Assembly: GCA_039029315.1 (NCBI GenBank) | Contig: JBCCGK010000011.1 | Location: 1-64,000, forward strand | Length of the DNA: 64,000 nucleotides | Source of the DNA: JBCCCJ01 sp039029315 | GTDB taxonomy: Bacteria; Bacteroidota; Bacteroidia; J057 | Direction: 5' to 3' | Part shown: piece by piece, positions 8,837-19,276 of the stretch | Numbering within the stretch: the stretch's first letter is position 1 | Layout: the number at the start of each line of letters is the position of its first letter | Notes under the pieces: model-generated | Database searches by the model: none | What the model saw: the letters and a program-made list of their open reading frames with translations, nothing else | What the model was told of the DNA's origin: nothing | Position numbers and translations under genes: made by a program

Positions 8837-10579
8837 ATGAACCATGTCCCCTTGCGTTTAAGTTTCTCGTTGCTAATCCTTTCCCTCTTTGCTCTCCAGG
8901 GATGTCAACACAAGGTCCCAACCGGATTGCGATTTAGTGTTCAATTGCCAGCCAGCAAAACTGATACAGCTCTCAACGGAAGACTACTCTTGCTCATTTC
9001 GAACAACAATGAGACTGAGCCGCGCTTTCAAATCAATGATGGTCCCTCCACACAATTGGTGTTTGGGCTGGATGTAGAAAATTGGAAGCCAGGGGAAGCA
9101 CAGGAGATCAATCGAACGGCCTTTGGATATCCGATTCAGACATTGGATGATCTGCCTCCGGGAGACTACCATGTTCAGGCCTTGTTACACAAATATGAGA
9201 CATTTACCCTTTCTACCGGACATACGGTCAAGCTTCCCATGGATCGAGGGGAAGGCCAACAGTGGAACAAAGCACCGGGAAATCTCTACTCGACGCCCAA
9301 AGAATTGAGCCTCTATCCCAACCGACATTCGGTTATTGAGATCAGTCTGGACGAAGAGATCGCACCGATTGAGCCGGCCAAGGACACCCGATACATCAAG
9401 CACATCAAGATCCAAAGCAAATTGCTGACAGAATTCTGGGGACGGCCCATGTATCTGGGCGCACATGTCCTCCTGCCAGAAGGATTTGATTCCCATCCCA
9501 ATGTTAAGTATCCGCTTGCCATCATGCACGGACACTTTCCGCATGACTTTGGCGGGTTTCGGGAGGAAGCACCTGACCCGAATCTGAAACCAATCTTCAG
9601 TGAGCGTTTTGGGATAGATGGCTATAATCGAGTGGTCCAGGAATCTTCCCATCAATTGTATAAGGACTGGACGGGGCCTGATTTTCCGCGTGTATTGGCC
9701 GTAGAGATTCAGCATCCGACGCCTTATTATGATGACTCCTATGCCGTGAATTCAGCCAGTATGGGGCCGTGGGGAGATGCCATCACCTATGAGTTGATTC
9801 CTTATATTGAGGAGCAATTTAGAGGAATAGGAGAAGGCTGGGCGAGGTTTGTATATGGAGGCTCCACAGGAGGCTGGGAGGCCATGGCTGTGCAGGTGAT
9901 GTATCCGGATGAATACAATACGGCCTATGTTGCTTGTCCCGATCCGATTGACTTTCGCGCGTATTGTCTTGTGGATTTGTATGAGGATGAGAATGCCTAT
10001 TATGTGGAAGGCGATTTCAAACGGGTATTGCGTCCAGGACATCGGGATTCATTGGGAAAAGTGGATGCAAGTCTACGTGATATGAACCTTCGTGAATTGG
10101 CTTTGGGGACCTATGGTCGTTCCGGCCAGCAATGGGACATCTGGGAAGCTGTCTATTCTCCGCAGGGTCCTGATGGTTATCCACAGCGAATCTGGGACAA
10201 ACTTACCGGTGAGATCAACCCGGAAGTGGCTCAATACTGGAAAGAAAACTATGATTTGACCTATATCCTCAAGCGAGATTGGGGGACTTTGGGACCAAAA
10301 CTCAAAGGCAAAATCCATATTTACTGTGGAGAAATGGACAATTATTATCTCAACAATGCCGTCTATCTGGCCGAAGAGTTCCTGGAAAGTACCACTGACC
10401 CCTATTATGATGGAGAAGTAGACTATGGCGCGAGAGATGAGCACTGCTGGAATGGCGATCATAGCCGTTCCAATGCATATTCTCGCCTACGATACCATCA
10501 GATGTTTATTCCAAAATGGGCAGACTGGATAAGGAAAAATGCCCCTGCTGGCGCTGACGTCAGGAGTTGGCGCTATTGA
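8837..10579 (+). CDS. Putative alpha/beta-hydrolase esterase, lipoprotein
   Basis: A 580-residue exported protein. Lipobox LQGC gives Cys23. Residues about 30-190 form a beta-rich N-terminal domain of unknown type; the rest is an esterase-like alpha/beta-hydrolase with the nucleophile elbow GGSTGG (Ser343) and a candidate catalytic His near the C-terminus in DEHCWNGDHS. A strand LAIMHGHFP (about 225-233) fits the oxyanion-hole region. By family it would cleave ester bonds of a small or sugar-linked substrate at the cell surface or in the periplasm. Its stop is only four bases from the stop of the convergent OmpA-family gene. Confidence 0.75.
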   Translation: MNHVPLRLSFSLLILSLFALQGCQHKVPTGLRFSVQLPASKTDTALNGRLLLLISNNNETEPRFQINDGPSTQLVFGLDVENWKPGEAQEINRTAFGYPIQTLDDLPPGDYHVQALLHKYETFTLSTGHTVKLPMDRGEGQQWNKAPGNLYSTPKELSLYPNRHSVIEISLDEEIAPIEPAKDTRYIKHIKIQSKLLTEFWGRPMYLGAHVLLPEGFDSHPNVKYPLAIMHGHFPHDFGGFREEAPDPNLKPIFSERFGIDGYNRVVQESSHQLYKDWTGPDFPRVLAVEIQHPTPYYDDSYAVNSASMGPWGDAITYELIPYIEEQFRGIGEGWARFVYGGSTGGWEAMAVQVMYPDEYNTAYVACPDPIDFRAYCLVDLYEDENAYYVEGDFKRVLRPGHRDSLGKVDASLRDMNLRELALGTYGRSGQQWDIWEAVYSPQGPDGYPQRIWDKLTGEINPEVAQYWKENYDLTYILKRDWGTLGPKLKGKIHIYCGEMDNYYLNNAVYLAEEFLESTTDPYYDGEVDYGARDEHCWNGDHSRSNAYSRLRYHQMFIPKWADWIRKNAPAGADVRSWRY

Positions 10580-10583
10580 GAAA

Positions 10584-12314
10584 TCATTGTCCACTGATCT
10601 GAAACACTACTCTTCGATTTAGCTGCATGCCTTTGGCTGTACGGTTGGAGGCAGTCGGCCGAAGATCGCCAAAAGTCTGGGTAGACAATCTGGTGGTGGC
10701 AATCCCATGGCTGAACAAATAGGCACGTACTTTTTTCGCTCTGGACATGCCAAGCTTGACATTGTCTTTGCGAGTCCCTGCATTGTCTGTATGTCCTTCA
10801 ATCAGGACAGTCAGGGATTCTTCTTTCTTTAAAAAATCGATGAGACGATCCAGGTCCCGGATAGATTGCTTGCGAAGCGCGGATTTTCCCTGATCAAAAT
10901 AAAGGATGGGAATTTCGGAGTCAAACAAGATGTCTTCCGATGGAATCTCTTCTACTGGTTCGACTGATTCCATGAGCAATTCCATCTTATCTTCAACAGT
11001 GGGTTCGACAACTTCCTGTGGAGAGTCATCTGTTACAATCTCTGGAATGGAAGGCTCCTCAGTTTCCTCTTCAATCAAATCTGACGAAATCTCAACCTTG
11101 GTTTCCTGCTTGGGAATCACGACCAGATTTTGCTCGATTTCCTGATAAGAGGACAATTTCGAGGCATCCAGTTCTACATTGATGGTGCCGACTTCCAGCC
11201 CTGCTTTGTCCAATGCACGCACAAAAACGCGATATTTTTTGCCGCGTGGCAGCAAGACTTGATACCTCTCATCTTCTGGATTGGCCTCATAGGTTCCCAA
11301 TTCTTCTCCGGTTTCCTGATCGAAATAGGTAAGGGTTACCCTGTGCAATTGTCGTTGATCCGGGGTGCGAATCGTGCCAGAGATCAATACCACAGGATCA
11401 GGTCTGGCGGATTCGGCCACTTGTATTTTGAATATATCTCCCTGGCTGTTACGGTCCTTTCTGCTGACCAGATAGGCAAAGTCGCCAGAGGCAGGGATGG
11501 AATAAAATCCTTCCCAACCTGCACTGTTCAGTTCTGGTCCTAGGTTCTGGGGCGTACTCCAGTTGAGCCAGGTATCATCCAGACGGCGGGTGAGAAACAT
11601 ATCATTTTCTCCATATCCGGGATGTCCCGCAGAAGAGAAATACAAGGTTCTGTCATCTGCTGCAATGAAGGGTGAGCATTCCAGTTCTGATGAGTTGACG
11701 AGTGGGCCAAGGTTGACCGGTTCTGTATAGGTGCTGTCATTGATGCGAAAGCATATGTAGAGGTCCTGGACTCCATGCGTATCGTCTCGTTGCATGGAAG
11801 AAATGATCACTTGCCGATTGCTGGAAAAGGCAAAGTTGGCAAACCCAAATGCTCTGTTGTAGTAGTTCTTAATGTTCACATCCTTGGGCACTGTCCAGCC
11901 TTTGGTGGATCTTGTAGATCGGGACAGACCAGATCCTTTGACCGAGCCATCCTTCTCATAGGTATTGAGCAAAAAGACGGTATTCCCATCAGCGGTAACG
12001 GACAAGACACCATTGTGGCCGGAATTATTGAGAGGCAAGCCAATGTTTTCTGCCATTTCCCATTGATTGGAGGTATTTTTTTCACTGAACCAAATGTCTT
12101 CATCACCCACCGAGGGTTTTCGGACGAAATACAAGGTTCTACCATCTGCACTGACTACTGGCAAGGCTTCGTAGTCCAGAGAATTGACAGTTGAATCAAG
12201 CGGAAGAAGCTTGTATCCATTGATGGCATTGGGAACCAGATTGATGTTTTCATTCTGGCAAAAACAGGCAAAACCCAGGAGGAGCAAGCTGAGAAGAAAA
12301 AGAGAGGACTTCAT
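10584..12314 (-). CDS. PD40 beta-propeller / OmpA-family protein
   Basis: A 576-residue exported protein. After a signal peptide (residues 1-20) come WD40-like PD40 repeats (about 45-300; segments such as DGRTLYFVRK and DDRTLYFSSAGHPGYGENDM), a beta-sandwich region resembling a carboxypeptidase-regulatory-type domain (about 305-375), an acidic Glu-rich linker (about 390-455), and a C-terminal OmpA peptidoglycan-binding domain (about 465-575) with EGHTDNAGTRKDN and the closing NRRVVF. This architecture is common in Bacteroidota and anchors a propeller to the cell wall on the periplasmic side of the outer membrane. The gene is monocistronic, with a candidate promoter about 40 bases upstream. 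Confidence 0.9.
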   Translation of the reverse strand: MKSSLFLLSLLLLGFACFCQNENINLVPNAINGYKLLPLDSTVNSLDYEALPVVSADGRTLYFVRKPSVGDEDIWFSEKNTSNQWEMAENIGLPLNNSGHNGVLSVTADGNTVFLLNTYEKDGSVKGSGLSRSTRSTKGWTVPKDVNIKNYYNRAFGFANFAFSSNRQVIISSMQRDDTHGVQDLYICFRINDSTYTEPVNLGPLVNSSELECSPFIAADDRTLYFSSAGHPGYGENDMFLTRRLDDTWLNWSTPQNLGPELNSAGWEGFYSIPASGDFAYLVSRKDRNSQGDIFKIQVAESARPDPVVLISGTIRTPDQRQLHRVTLTYFDQETGEELGTYEANPEDERYQVLLPRGKKYRVFVRALDKAGLEVGTINVELDASKLSSYQEIEQNLVVIPKQETKVEISSDLIEEETEEPSIPEIVTDDSPQEVVEPTVEDKMELLMESVEPVEEIPSEDILFDSEIPILYFDQGKSALRKQSIRDLDRLIDFLKKEESLTVLIEGHTDNAGTRKDNVKLGMSRAKKVRAYLFSHGIATTRLSTQTFGDLRPTASNRTAKGMQLNRRVVFQISGQ

Positions 12315-12351
12315 ATCCAGTACATTCTGTGTCAGGCGGTAATGACTCAGG

Positions 12352-12382
12352 TAAAGATAGCTGGGATGTTTCGAAATGGCAA
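12352..12382 (-). promoter_or_regulatory. Candidate promoter for the PD40-OmpA gene
   Basis: On the minus strand TTG (12382-12380) is followed after 20 bases by TATCTTTA (12359-12352), one mismatch from TAnnTTTG, placed 37 bases before the start codon at 12314. Confidence 0.45.
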
Positions 12383-12569
12383 AGTTTGTCGAATGTCCAG
12401 TTATTTTGCTCTTAGAATGATCGGAAAAGGGAAAGGTTACAGATGTTTGCTCGATATCATGCGTTTTCCTGGACCTTTATCTGTTTGTCCATCCTTCTGT
12501 TTTCGTCCCTGAGCAGCATCTTTATCCATCTCTCATTTGCGGCAACCCTCACTTTTCGCAAGGGTTTCC

Positions 12570-13184
12570 TTATCCCTGATTCTTGATGTTTTGTTCTTCC
12601 TTAAAAAACTTCCGTCCCAGGAGGATGGTTTCTATAATCACAGAAATCGCGAGGAGTCCTATTAATACCTGCCCTGCTATTGCGACAAACGGGATAATCA
12701 AAAAGATCTCCAGTAATTGAAAAATGGAGAAGGTGGAGAGAATAATCGAAAGGGTACCGATCAGAATGCTTCTTCGACGATTGCGCTTGGATTTCAAAGA
12801 CCAAATGGCTGTATAAGCCAAGCCAAAACCTACTGCCCATCCTCCAAGTAGTACCAGCCAAAGCCAAAATAAGGGATTGGCCATCGACGCAACCAGTGAA
12901 GTGAAAAGCAGAAGTAAGAAAGGAAAAATGACAAATGCTGTGAGAGTTAAGATAATTCTCTGGGGAATATTTAGGTGCCGCTCATCTTGTTGGATGTCCT
13001 TTGCTGGTTTGGAGGAGACACGGACAATAGGAATTGTGGGAGAGGAAGCAAACTTTGCTTCTTGTCTTGTTGGATGCTGGGATGAATGAGAAGTAACTAC
13101 AATGCCCGAAATGATAAGCAAGAGGGAACAGAAGACAGCAAATGTTATCAATGCAAATGCTGGTGGAGGAGAGAGGTGTTTCAT
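12570..13184 (-). CDS. Small integral membrane protein of unknown function
   Basis: A 204-residue protein with about five hydrophobic helices: one near residues 10-30, then pairs around 73-115 and 120-135, and two near 145-190. Between the first and second helices is a polar loop of about 40 residues. The end is charged (KKEEQNIKNQG). No family motif is visible, so only an inner-membrane location can be inferred. It stands alone on the minus strand and its flanks hold no partner genes. Confidence 0.6.
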   Translation of the reverse strand: MKHLSPPPAFALITFAVFCSLLLIISGIVVTSHSSQHPTRQEAKFASSPTIPIVRVSSKPAKDIQQDERHLNIPQRIILTLTAFVIFPFLLLLFTSLVASMANPLFWLWLVLLGGWAVGFGLAYTAIWSLKSKRNRRRSILIGTLSIILSTFSIFQLLEIFLIIPFVAIAGQVLIGLLAISVIIETILLGRKFFKEEQNIKNQG

Positions 13185-13396
13185 GGTTTGGTAAAATGAT
13201 GGTTGACAACTGTTGTAGGAAGATAGGAAAAATTCGACTATTTAAATATCCTGTCAGACATTAGCCGCTTTCTTCTCTGGCTTTTCTCTCGAACATCCCC
13301 TTTATGTCGTCAGTTCTTGGCAACAATTTAGGGTGCTTGCATACAGGAGTATGGGCTTTGGTTAGGGAAAAATAAAATATCAATATCAGCTAGGGA

Positions 13397-13550
13397 AATA
13401 CATGTAAGGCGGTCGTAAGGTCGTAGGCACGTAGCAATGATCGGCAGACCATTGCTAGCTGAGATGTGATCGAAGAGCATTGGGGTTCCTATCTGCGATA
13501 GGTCAATAAGAAAGATGGTCTGCCGATCATCTCTACAAAAAATCTGACGG
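13397..13550 (+). repeat. REP/BIME-like element, copy 1
   Basis: Two inverted hairpin arms. The left arm begins GTAG at 13431 and forms TAGCAATG / CATTGCTA around the loop ATCGGCAGAC. The right arm forms AGATG / CATCT around the reverse complement of the same loop and ends in CTAC at 13533-13536. About 35 bases outside the left arm (from ACATGTAAGG) are also shared with the inverted copy at 29221-29369. This head-to-head layout with GTAG feet is that of bacterial interspersed mosaic elements built from REP units. It occupies most of the 447-base gap between the membrane protein and the large lipoprotein. Confidence 0.75.
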
Positions 13551-13631
13551 TAGATTAGCCGTACATTTGATCCAATGAGATTATATCTGCTTTCTCATGG
13601 TCCCATTTATTCTACCCAATCCCTTGCATCC

Positions 13632-16112
13632 TTATTTATACACCAAGTATGCCGTCGCCTTACACGCTTGATCCCCAACAAAACGAATCCAGCGAACCTC
13701 AAAGTTGTCAGGAAAAGTATGTCGATATTCCCCGCCAGGAGCCACTGTAATTTCCCGATACAACATCCAAGGACCGTGTCCGATTGGTTCTACTTCGATG
13801 CGAAAGCTGACGGGCATCTGAGCATCATGCGAGAGGGTCAGAGATTTTTGATCATAAAAGCCCATCAGATAAGGGTCAGACGCTATACCGGCCTGAATGG
13901 GGGTATCCTTCCAGGGACCGCCCCGTCCGTGAGGCTTCCCCAGTTCCCACAGATCATCGATCGCACCAGCCCAGACAGCGGCCTTGCCATCCTTGGACCG
14001 GATGAGATGCTCATTCCCCTCTATAGTCGGATCGATCCCTGTCATGACCAGCAGCCCTCGATAAGAAGCATAATCGTGAATCCGAAAATCATGCGAAGCA
14101 ATCGGCCTTACCTTGGCGAAGCCATCGGCATTTTCGGCAGGTAATTCGTAGAAGGTCCCATGACAATTGAAGAGATCTCGCTCAGTGGCGACCTCTCGAC
14201 ACAAGCGAAGATGAGCTGCATCTGTGAGATTCGTAAAGCGGTCTTTGCCCAGTGGAAAGCGCCATCGCCTTCCCTGATCATCTACCACCAAGGCAGAAGA
14301 AGCGTCTATAGTCAATACATGTGGGGGAATGGCAAATTTTTCCTGAATAAAAGCATCCATCTTTGGATCATTCTTTGGACGGAGATTCATGGAAACATCC
14401 AATTCATAATAGCCGATATGCTCTCGCCCTTCCTGTGAGAAATGCTGAACCGAAAGTCCCAGGGCCCGTCGATCCTCCCCCAGGCCATAGAGCAATCCCC
14501 CAATAGACTTCTCCTGATCGACTTGAGAAAGCCCATGAAATATAGGGGAAGGAGAGGAAGGTCTCTTGTTTGGAGAGGAATAATGAACACTCACGGTCGC
14601 ACCCATGACAGCTTTTTGAGGATACACCCTGATCCATTCGCCTTGAATATCAGCCTTGATATCCACATACTGTGCTCGGTCAGTTGGAACCTGTACAGTT
14701 GTCAACGGCTCCCAGTGGCCAGTACCATTTATATCCACTTCGAATGTAAAGGGAATGGTCGCAGCACTTCGGTGATGAATCCATACAGTTCGACCCTCCC
14801 AGCCCGCAAACAAAAAGGCATCTGAATATTCCCCTGACTCAATATTTTCATCCAACCAAATGGCACCGGAGGCAGTTGTGGGTCCTAATTGATCAATTTT
14901 CGCAGGATCGATGAACCACAAATTGGAGTTGGATTGGCCTGGGCCTTCAATACCTCCTTTGAGGGATCTTTTGTTGAGGAATTCCTTTTTTGCAGAATCA
15001 TCGCAACCCAGTACCAATTTGTCCTTCCAGCGCGTCATATCCCCGACGACCTTGAGATAGGCTGATCTTGGGCGGATGCCTGTTGCATATGCCTGACCGA
15101 ATGCTCCTGGAAATCTCCAAAACATCCCATGCATAGTCATGAGGTAATCAGGTGTATCAGACGTACCTACATCTCTGATTCGGGGCCATTCGGTATTCCA
15201 GCCATGTGCGCCATCATAGCTATGACTGGCCTTCGGAAGCCGATAGAATGCCCATCCCTCAGAGCTTCGGACGCCTACCAATAGCGATTTGTGATCCCAA
15301 CCCGTTGCCCAGATGGGATCGGTATCCGGAGTGGGATTTCCCAGTATTCCGCCGGGCCCACTTACTTCTACGAATTGATTTCTTCGTACGACAGTCCATT
15401 GGTGTCCATCCCATTCAGCCAGTACCCCTGATTCTGCATCGAACTCTTTCATTGCCTCTGGACTCGTTGCACCATTGTTGGAATAGACAAGAACTCCCTG
15501 ACCAGCGTATAGTCCTTTTCCATGATCGCCAGGAATAATGGAATAGCCATTTTCAACATCTTTTTCGTTGTCTTCCATCCGTTCTCCTTCCTCATGGCCA
15601 TCTTTATAGAGCATGGTCGGTTCAAGAGAATGTACATCAATTTCGTACAATCCTTCTTCCATGGTCGCGACATACAGTTTATTGGCGGGATCGAACAGAT
15701 GTCTTGCATTAGCAGTATGCCTTCCTGGCATGACAGAGTAGGGGATGACCCGAACTTCCCCAGCTTGATTGATCACATAGGGCCCCATGAACAATTGCTG
15801 GCTTTCCTGATGGATCATTCTGTTGGCAGGTGTTCCTCCGATGCTGCCAGGAAAAACAATTTGTTCCAACTCAGGCGTGATTTCGTACAATTTGTCGGAA
15901 GAGCCATTGGGAGAATGTGGAGAATACGTCATCACCCACAGCCGATCTCCCCAGGGAACCACTGCGCCAGTGCCACATTCACTTTCCTGATTGTACATCG
16001 CCAAGTGCGGATAGATGCCACTAAGCTGAATGGGATGATTGCTGATGTTTTTGTTGCCGGTGCAGGAAATACATGCGACAAGGAGGAAGGACAAAGAGAT
16101 TCGGATAAACAT
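13632..16112 (-). CDS. Large propeller-like lipoprotein of unknown function
   Basis: An 826-residue exported protein with candidate lipidated cysteines at 14 (LVAC) or 17. The first part (to about residue 400) has repeated strand-turn segments such as DRLWVMTY, KLYEITPE, LYVATMEEGLYEID and LWFIDPAKID, consistent with a beta-propeller. Two later segments share the pattern FEV-D/E-x-x-GxGxW (about 440-460 and 780-805), suggesting a duplicated beta-sandwich, possibly sugar-binding. I do not recognise a named family or any catalytic motif. It stands alone, with a candidate promoter immediately upstream, downstream of the kinase/sigma pair on the same strand. Confidence 0.6.
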   Translation of the reverse strand: MFIRISLSFLLVACISCTGNKNISNHPIQLSGIYPHLAMYNQESECGTGAVVPWGDRLWVMTYSPHSPNGSSDKLYEITPELEQIVFPGSIGGTPANRMIHQESQQLFMGPYVINQAGEVRVIPYSVMPGRHTANARHLFDPANKLYVATMEEGLYEIDVHSLEPTMLYKDGHEEGERMEDNEKDVENGYSIIPGDHGKGLYAGQGVLVYSNNGATSPEAMKEFDAESGVLAEWDGHQWTVVRRNQFVEVSGPGGILGNPTPDTDPIWATGWDHKSLLVGVRSSEGWAFYRLPKASHSYDGAHGWNTEWPRIRDVGTSDTPDYLMTMHGMFWRFPGAFGQAYATGIRPRSAYLKVVGDMTRWKDKLVLGCDDSAKKEFLNKRSLKGGIEGPGQSNSNLWFIDPAKIDQLGPTTASGAIWLDENIESGEYSDAFLFAGWEGRTVWIHHRSAATIPFTFEVDINGTGHWEPLTTVQVPTDRAQYVDIKADIQGEWIRVYPQKAVMGATVSVHYSSPNKRPSSPSPIFHGLSQVDQEKSIGGLLYGLGEDRRALGLSVQHFSQEGREHIGYYELDVSMNLRPKNDPKMDAFIQEKFAIPPHVLTIDASSALVVDDQGRRWRFPLGKDRFTNLTDAAHLRLCREVATERDLFNCHGTFYELPAENADGFAKVRPIASHDFRIHDYASYRGLLVMTGIDPTIEGNEHLIRSKDGKAAVWAGAIDDLWELGKPHGRGGPWKDTPIQAGIASDPYLMGFYDQKSLTLSHDAQMPVSFRIEVEPIGHGPWMLYREITVAPGGEYRHTFPDNFEVRWIRFVGDQACKATAYLVYK

Positions 16113-16136
16113 GAGCGTGGATTTTTGACAAGAGCA

Positions 16137-16166
16137 GGAAAGTACACATTATTGTCCTCTCCTCAA
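16137..16166 (-). promoter_or_regulatory. Candidate promoter for the large lipoprotein gene
   Basis: TTG (16166-16164, minus strand) is followed after 19 bases by TACTTTCC (16144-16137). Spacing is right but the -7 element has two mismatches to TAnnTTTG. It ends 25 bases before the start codon at 16112. Confidence 0.35.
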
Positions 16167-16279
16167 CCGAATCCTATTGTGAAATCTTTGTCGCACACTA
16201 GCTGAGAATGGCAAGCCTCACCTGTAGCATGATCGCATGCTTCTTGTTGCAGGTCATGACGAAGGTTTGCCACTGTTCG

Positions 16280-19144
16280 CTAGGGTGATTTTTCCTTACG
16301 CAATTCTTCCAACTCTCTAATTGCTCTTTTTGTGCTTTCTGTCACTTCATGATCAACTCCTACAGCTTCTTCTGCGATAGCCAGACTCCGTTGCAAGAGA
16401 GAATCCGCTGTTGCATATTGTTTCTGCTTCATCAGACACTCGGCCAGCATACGCTGTCCTGTTGCAATATGGGGATTGATCGGAGGCAAGATATCTTCTC
16501 GTAGGCCTAACCCCTGAACGAGTAGAGGGTAGGCTTCTTCTAGTGCGCCCTGTTTGGTAAGCAATCGACCTTTGAGCAGGAAAGAGGTAGAAATATAAGG
16601 GTTTTGAAGACTTAAGCCACTGTCCACCAGCGCTAATGCTTCTTCATAATAGGCCATGGCTTTTTCTGTTTCTCCCAGATCTTCCCACATTTGACCGATA
16701 TTGTTCAGCCCATCAGCAATATAGGGATGGACATTGCCATAAGTCTCTCGATCCAATGCGAGAGATTCCATGTACAAGGTCTCTGCTTCGGTATATCTGC
16801 CTTGTTTCTCTACTGCTCCAGCCAATAGGCTTTTGTTGATGGCTAGACCTTGAGGAGGGCTATTCTCTCCTCTCATAGACAGAGATTGTCTGAAATAAGC
16901 TTCAGCACCAACTGGATCGTTTTGGTCTGTACTGATGGTGCCGAGGTCGCTGAGGACAGAGGCAAGATTTTCATGCGTTGGTCCATAGAGCTTTTGATTG
17001 AGGGCTAAACATTCTTCTAGCAATGCTTTTGCTTCCTCCGATTTCCCTGAATCAGCCAACAATATTGCTTTTACTCGTAAATATCCTCCTAAAAGCGGAT
17101 GTTCATTCCCATAACTCTTGCGAAATAGAAGGAGTGCACTATCCGCGTAGGCAATGGCTGTGTCAAAGTCCCCAGTTTTGGAATAGGCCCTTGCAAGGGA
17201 TTGAAACAACATTGGTTTTCGATAGCCAATCCCTTCTTCTGTCTCGATGTGCTTGGCCATAGATAAGGACCGATGTAAATAATCGACTGCTTTATCTGCC
17301 TGGAAGGAGATGGAATATAAGAGGCCAAGACTCTGAAATGTCCCGGCAATATTGGGATCTGGACCTGAATAAATATCTTGAAATACGTGAAGGGCAGATA
17401 GATAGGCAGTTTCCGCTGAATCCAATTGTCTGGTTTCAAGGTGTAAATTCCCTTTTGTATTGTACCATTCCCCCCAATCTCTATTGGGGAAGTCTCCTTC
17501 TGCTATGAGTGCCTGCTGGGCTTCTCCCAACAGACTATCAGCTTCTTCCAGATAGCCATTGTGTATGGCCTGGGTGGCCATTCGATTGAAAATAAAGGCA
17601 TCTGAAATTGCATGCTCATCAGGAGCTATGTCTAAGGCTGCATCGTACATATGAAGAGAAGAAGAGGAATTGCCCATTTCTCGATACAAAGATCCCAGGA
17701 GGGCAAGCATTTCTCGTTTGAGCTGAGGATTGTCTTCTAGTTCTGTTTTAATTTTTTTTGCTCCACGATCCAGGAGTTGCATGGCAGTCAGCGTGTCTCC
17801 CTGATTGACGATGGGATTACTCTCCATGAAGATTTCTGTGAGAAAATCAGCAATTTCCTTGGATTTTTGGGCCTCTAATTGTGCCCGATCCCGTTCGTTT
17901 CCCACTTGCCAGGTATAAAAACTGATGGTAAAGAGAAAGAGCAAACTGGCGAGTAGACTAGCTGTTACGGCCACCCGGTTTCGCTGAATAAACTTTTTGC
18001 TCCGGTAGACAAATGTATCAGGTCTGGCCTTTACTGGTTGGTGGTGGAGATAATTGCGAATATCTTCTGCGAATTCACCTGCGGATGTATATCGCCTCTC
18101 GGCTTCCTTTCGCAGAGCCTTGAGGCAAATCGTATCCAGATCACCCTTGAGATGCTTGCTCAGTCGATCGATAGATCCATCTCGCCCAGCGAGCTTATCT
18201 GATGGCAATTCTACAACTCTTTGACTAGGCAGAGGAGGCCGTTCTTTTGTGATAATCAGTTCCCGCTCAACAGGCGACAAATCAGCCAGATCAAATGGTC
18301 GCAACCCTGTCAATAATTCGTATACAATTACCCCCAGAGAGTATACATCTGTTGCAGTTCCTACAGATTTTCCCTGGGCTTGTTCCGGGGAAGCATATTC
18401 TGGGGTGAAAACCCGATTGCCGTCCTGAGTCAGTCCACTTGCTTGATCTTCATCCATCAATCTCGCAATGCCAAAGTCAAGCAATTTGACTGTGCCTTCT
18501 TCATTCACGAGGATATTATTGGGTTTCAGATCGCGATGAATCACCAACTGGCTATGAGCATACTGGATCGCTTCACAAATCTGAAGAAAGATTCCGAGTC
18601 GTTGATCAATGGACAACAGATGTCGATTGCAGTATTCTCCTAATGGCAAACCCGGCACATACTCCATGGTGAAATAGGGTTGTCCATCAGCGGTAAGACC
18701 TCCATCGAGCAGACGCGCAATATGCGGATGTTCCAGTCGAGCCTGAATCTGTCGCTCAATTCTGAACCGCTGGAACAATTCCTCACTGTCCATACCCCGC
18801 TTGAGTAACTTGACAGCCACCAGTTGGTCAAATTCTCCATCAATTCTACGCGCCAAATACACTGTGCCCATTCCCCCTTTTCCCAGGACCTTCTCTACCT
18901 GATAAGGACCAAGAATCTGGCCTTCCATGGGATGAAGCAATTCTTGCAAATCCAATTGAGGAAGAACAATATTCGACAGCAAGCTGTCCTCAGAAGCATC
19001 TGCTTGCAGCAATTCCAGCACCTCCTGAGCCATGCCAGGCTGGTCTGCGCATTGATTGGATAGATAGGCTTCTCGCTCAGCAGCAGGAAGTTTTAGGGCT
19101 GCTTCAAACCAATGTTGGAGTTGTTGCCATCGGGTGTTTTCCAT
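16280..19144 (-). CDS. Membrane-bound serine/threonine protein kinase with TPR repeats
   Basis: A 954-residue receptor-like kinase. The N-terminal cytoplasmic part has a short helical region followed by a complete Hanks kinase (roughly residues 75-370): glycine loop GKGGMGTVY, VAVK lysine, HRDLKPNN catalytic loop, DFG, and the YASPEQAQG activation segment. A transmembrane helix lies near 395-415 (SLLASLLFLFTISFYTW), and the rest, about 500 residues, is a run of tetratricopeptide repeats outside the membrane. I chose M at 19144 because this family begins just so (a short W-containing helix, LPxxEREAYL); the open frame reaches 19273 but that extension is Phe-rich and unlike coding sequence. It follows its ECF sigma gene, with which it likely forms a signalling pair. 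Confidence 0.9.
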   Translation of the reverse strand: MENTRWQQLQHWFEAALKLPAAEREAYLSNQCADQPGMAQEVLELLQADASEDSLLSNIVLPQLDLQELLHPMEGQILGPYQVEKVLGKGGMGTVYLARRIDGEFDQLVAVKLLKRGMDSEELFQRFRIERQIQARLEHPHIARLLDGGLTADGQPYFTMEYVPGLPLGEYCNRHLLSIDQRLGIFLQICEAIQYAHSQLVIHRDLKPNNILVNEEGTVKLLDFGIARLMDEDQASGLTQDGNRVFTPEYASPEQAQGKSVGTATDVYSLGVIVYELLTGLRPFDLADLSPVERELIITKERPPLPSQRVVELPSDKLAGRDGSIDRLSKHLKGDLDTICLKALRKEAERRYTSAGEFAEDIRNYLHHQPVKARPDTFVYRSKKFIQRNRVAVTASLLASLLFLFTISFYTWQVGNERDRAQLEAQKSKEIADFLTEIFMESNPIVNQGDTLTAMQLLDRGAKKIKTELEDNPQLKREMLALLGSLYREMGNSSSSLHMYDAALDIAPDEHAISDAFIFNRMATQAIHNGYLEEADSLLGEAQQALIAEGDFPNRDWGEWYNTKGNLHLETRQLDSAETAYLSALHVFQDIYSGPDPNIAGTFQSLGLLYSISFQADKAVDYLHRSLSMAKHIETEEGIGYRKPMLFQSLARAYSKTGDFDTAIAYADSALLLFRKSYGNEHPLLGGYLRVKAILLADSGKSEEAKALLEECLALNQKLYGPTHENLASVLSDLGTISTDQNDPVGAEAYFRQSLSMRGENSPPQGLAINKSLLAGAVEKQGRYTEAETLYMESLALDRETYGNVHPYIADGLNNIGQMWEDLGETEKAMAYYEEALALVDSGLSLQNPYISTSFLLKGRLLTKQGALEEAYPLLVQGLGLREDILPPINPHIATGQRMLAECLMKQKQYATADSLLQRSLAIAEEAVGVDHEVTESTKRAIRELEELRKEKSP

Positions 19145-19276
19145 GTTGGGTAGCTTATAAGATCCGGATCCTACCCACTTACGCACCAAAGCAGGAAAAA
19201 AGCGATCATGAAAAGTGAAAAAAAATAAGAATCTGTTTACCTCCCCTTCTTTCTCTTCAAATAAGTTGATCAACCA

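Noticed and set aside
19145..19273. N-terminal extension of the Ser/Thr kinase to 19273
   Set aside because: The 43 added residues are Phe-rich and precede the usual family start at 19144.
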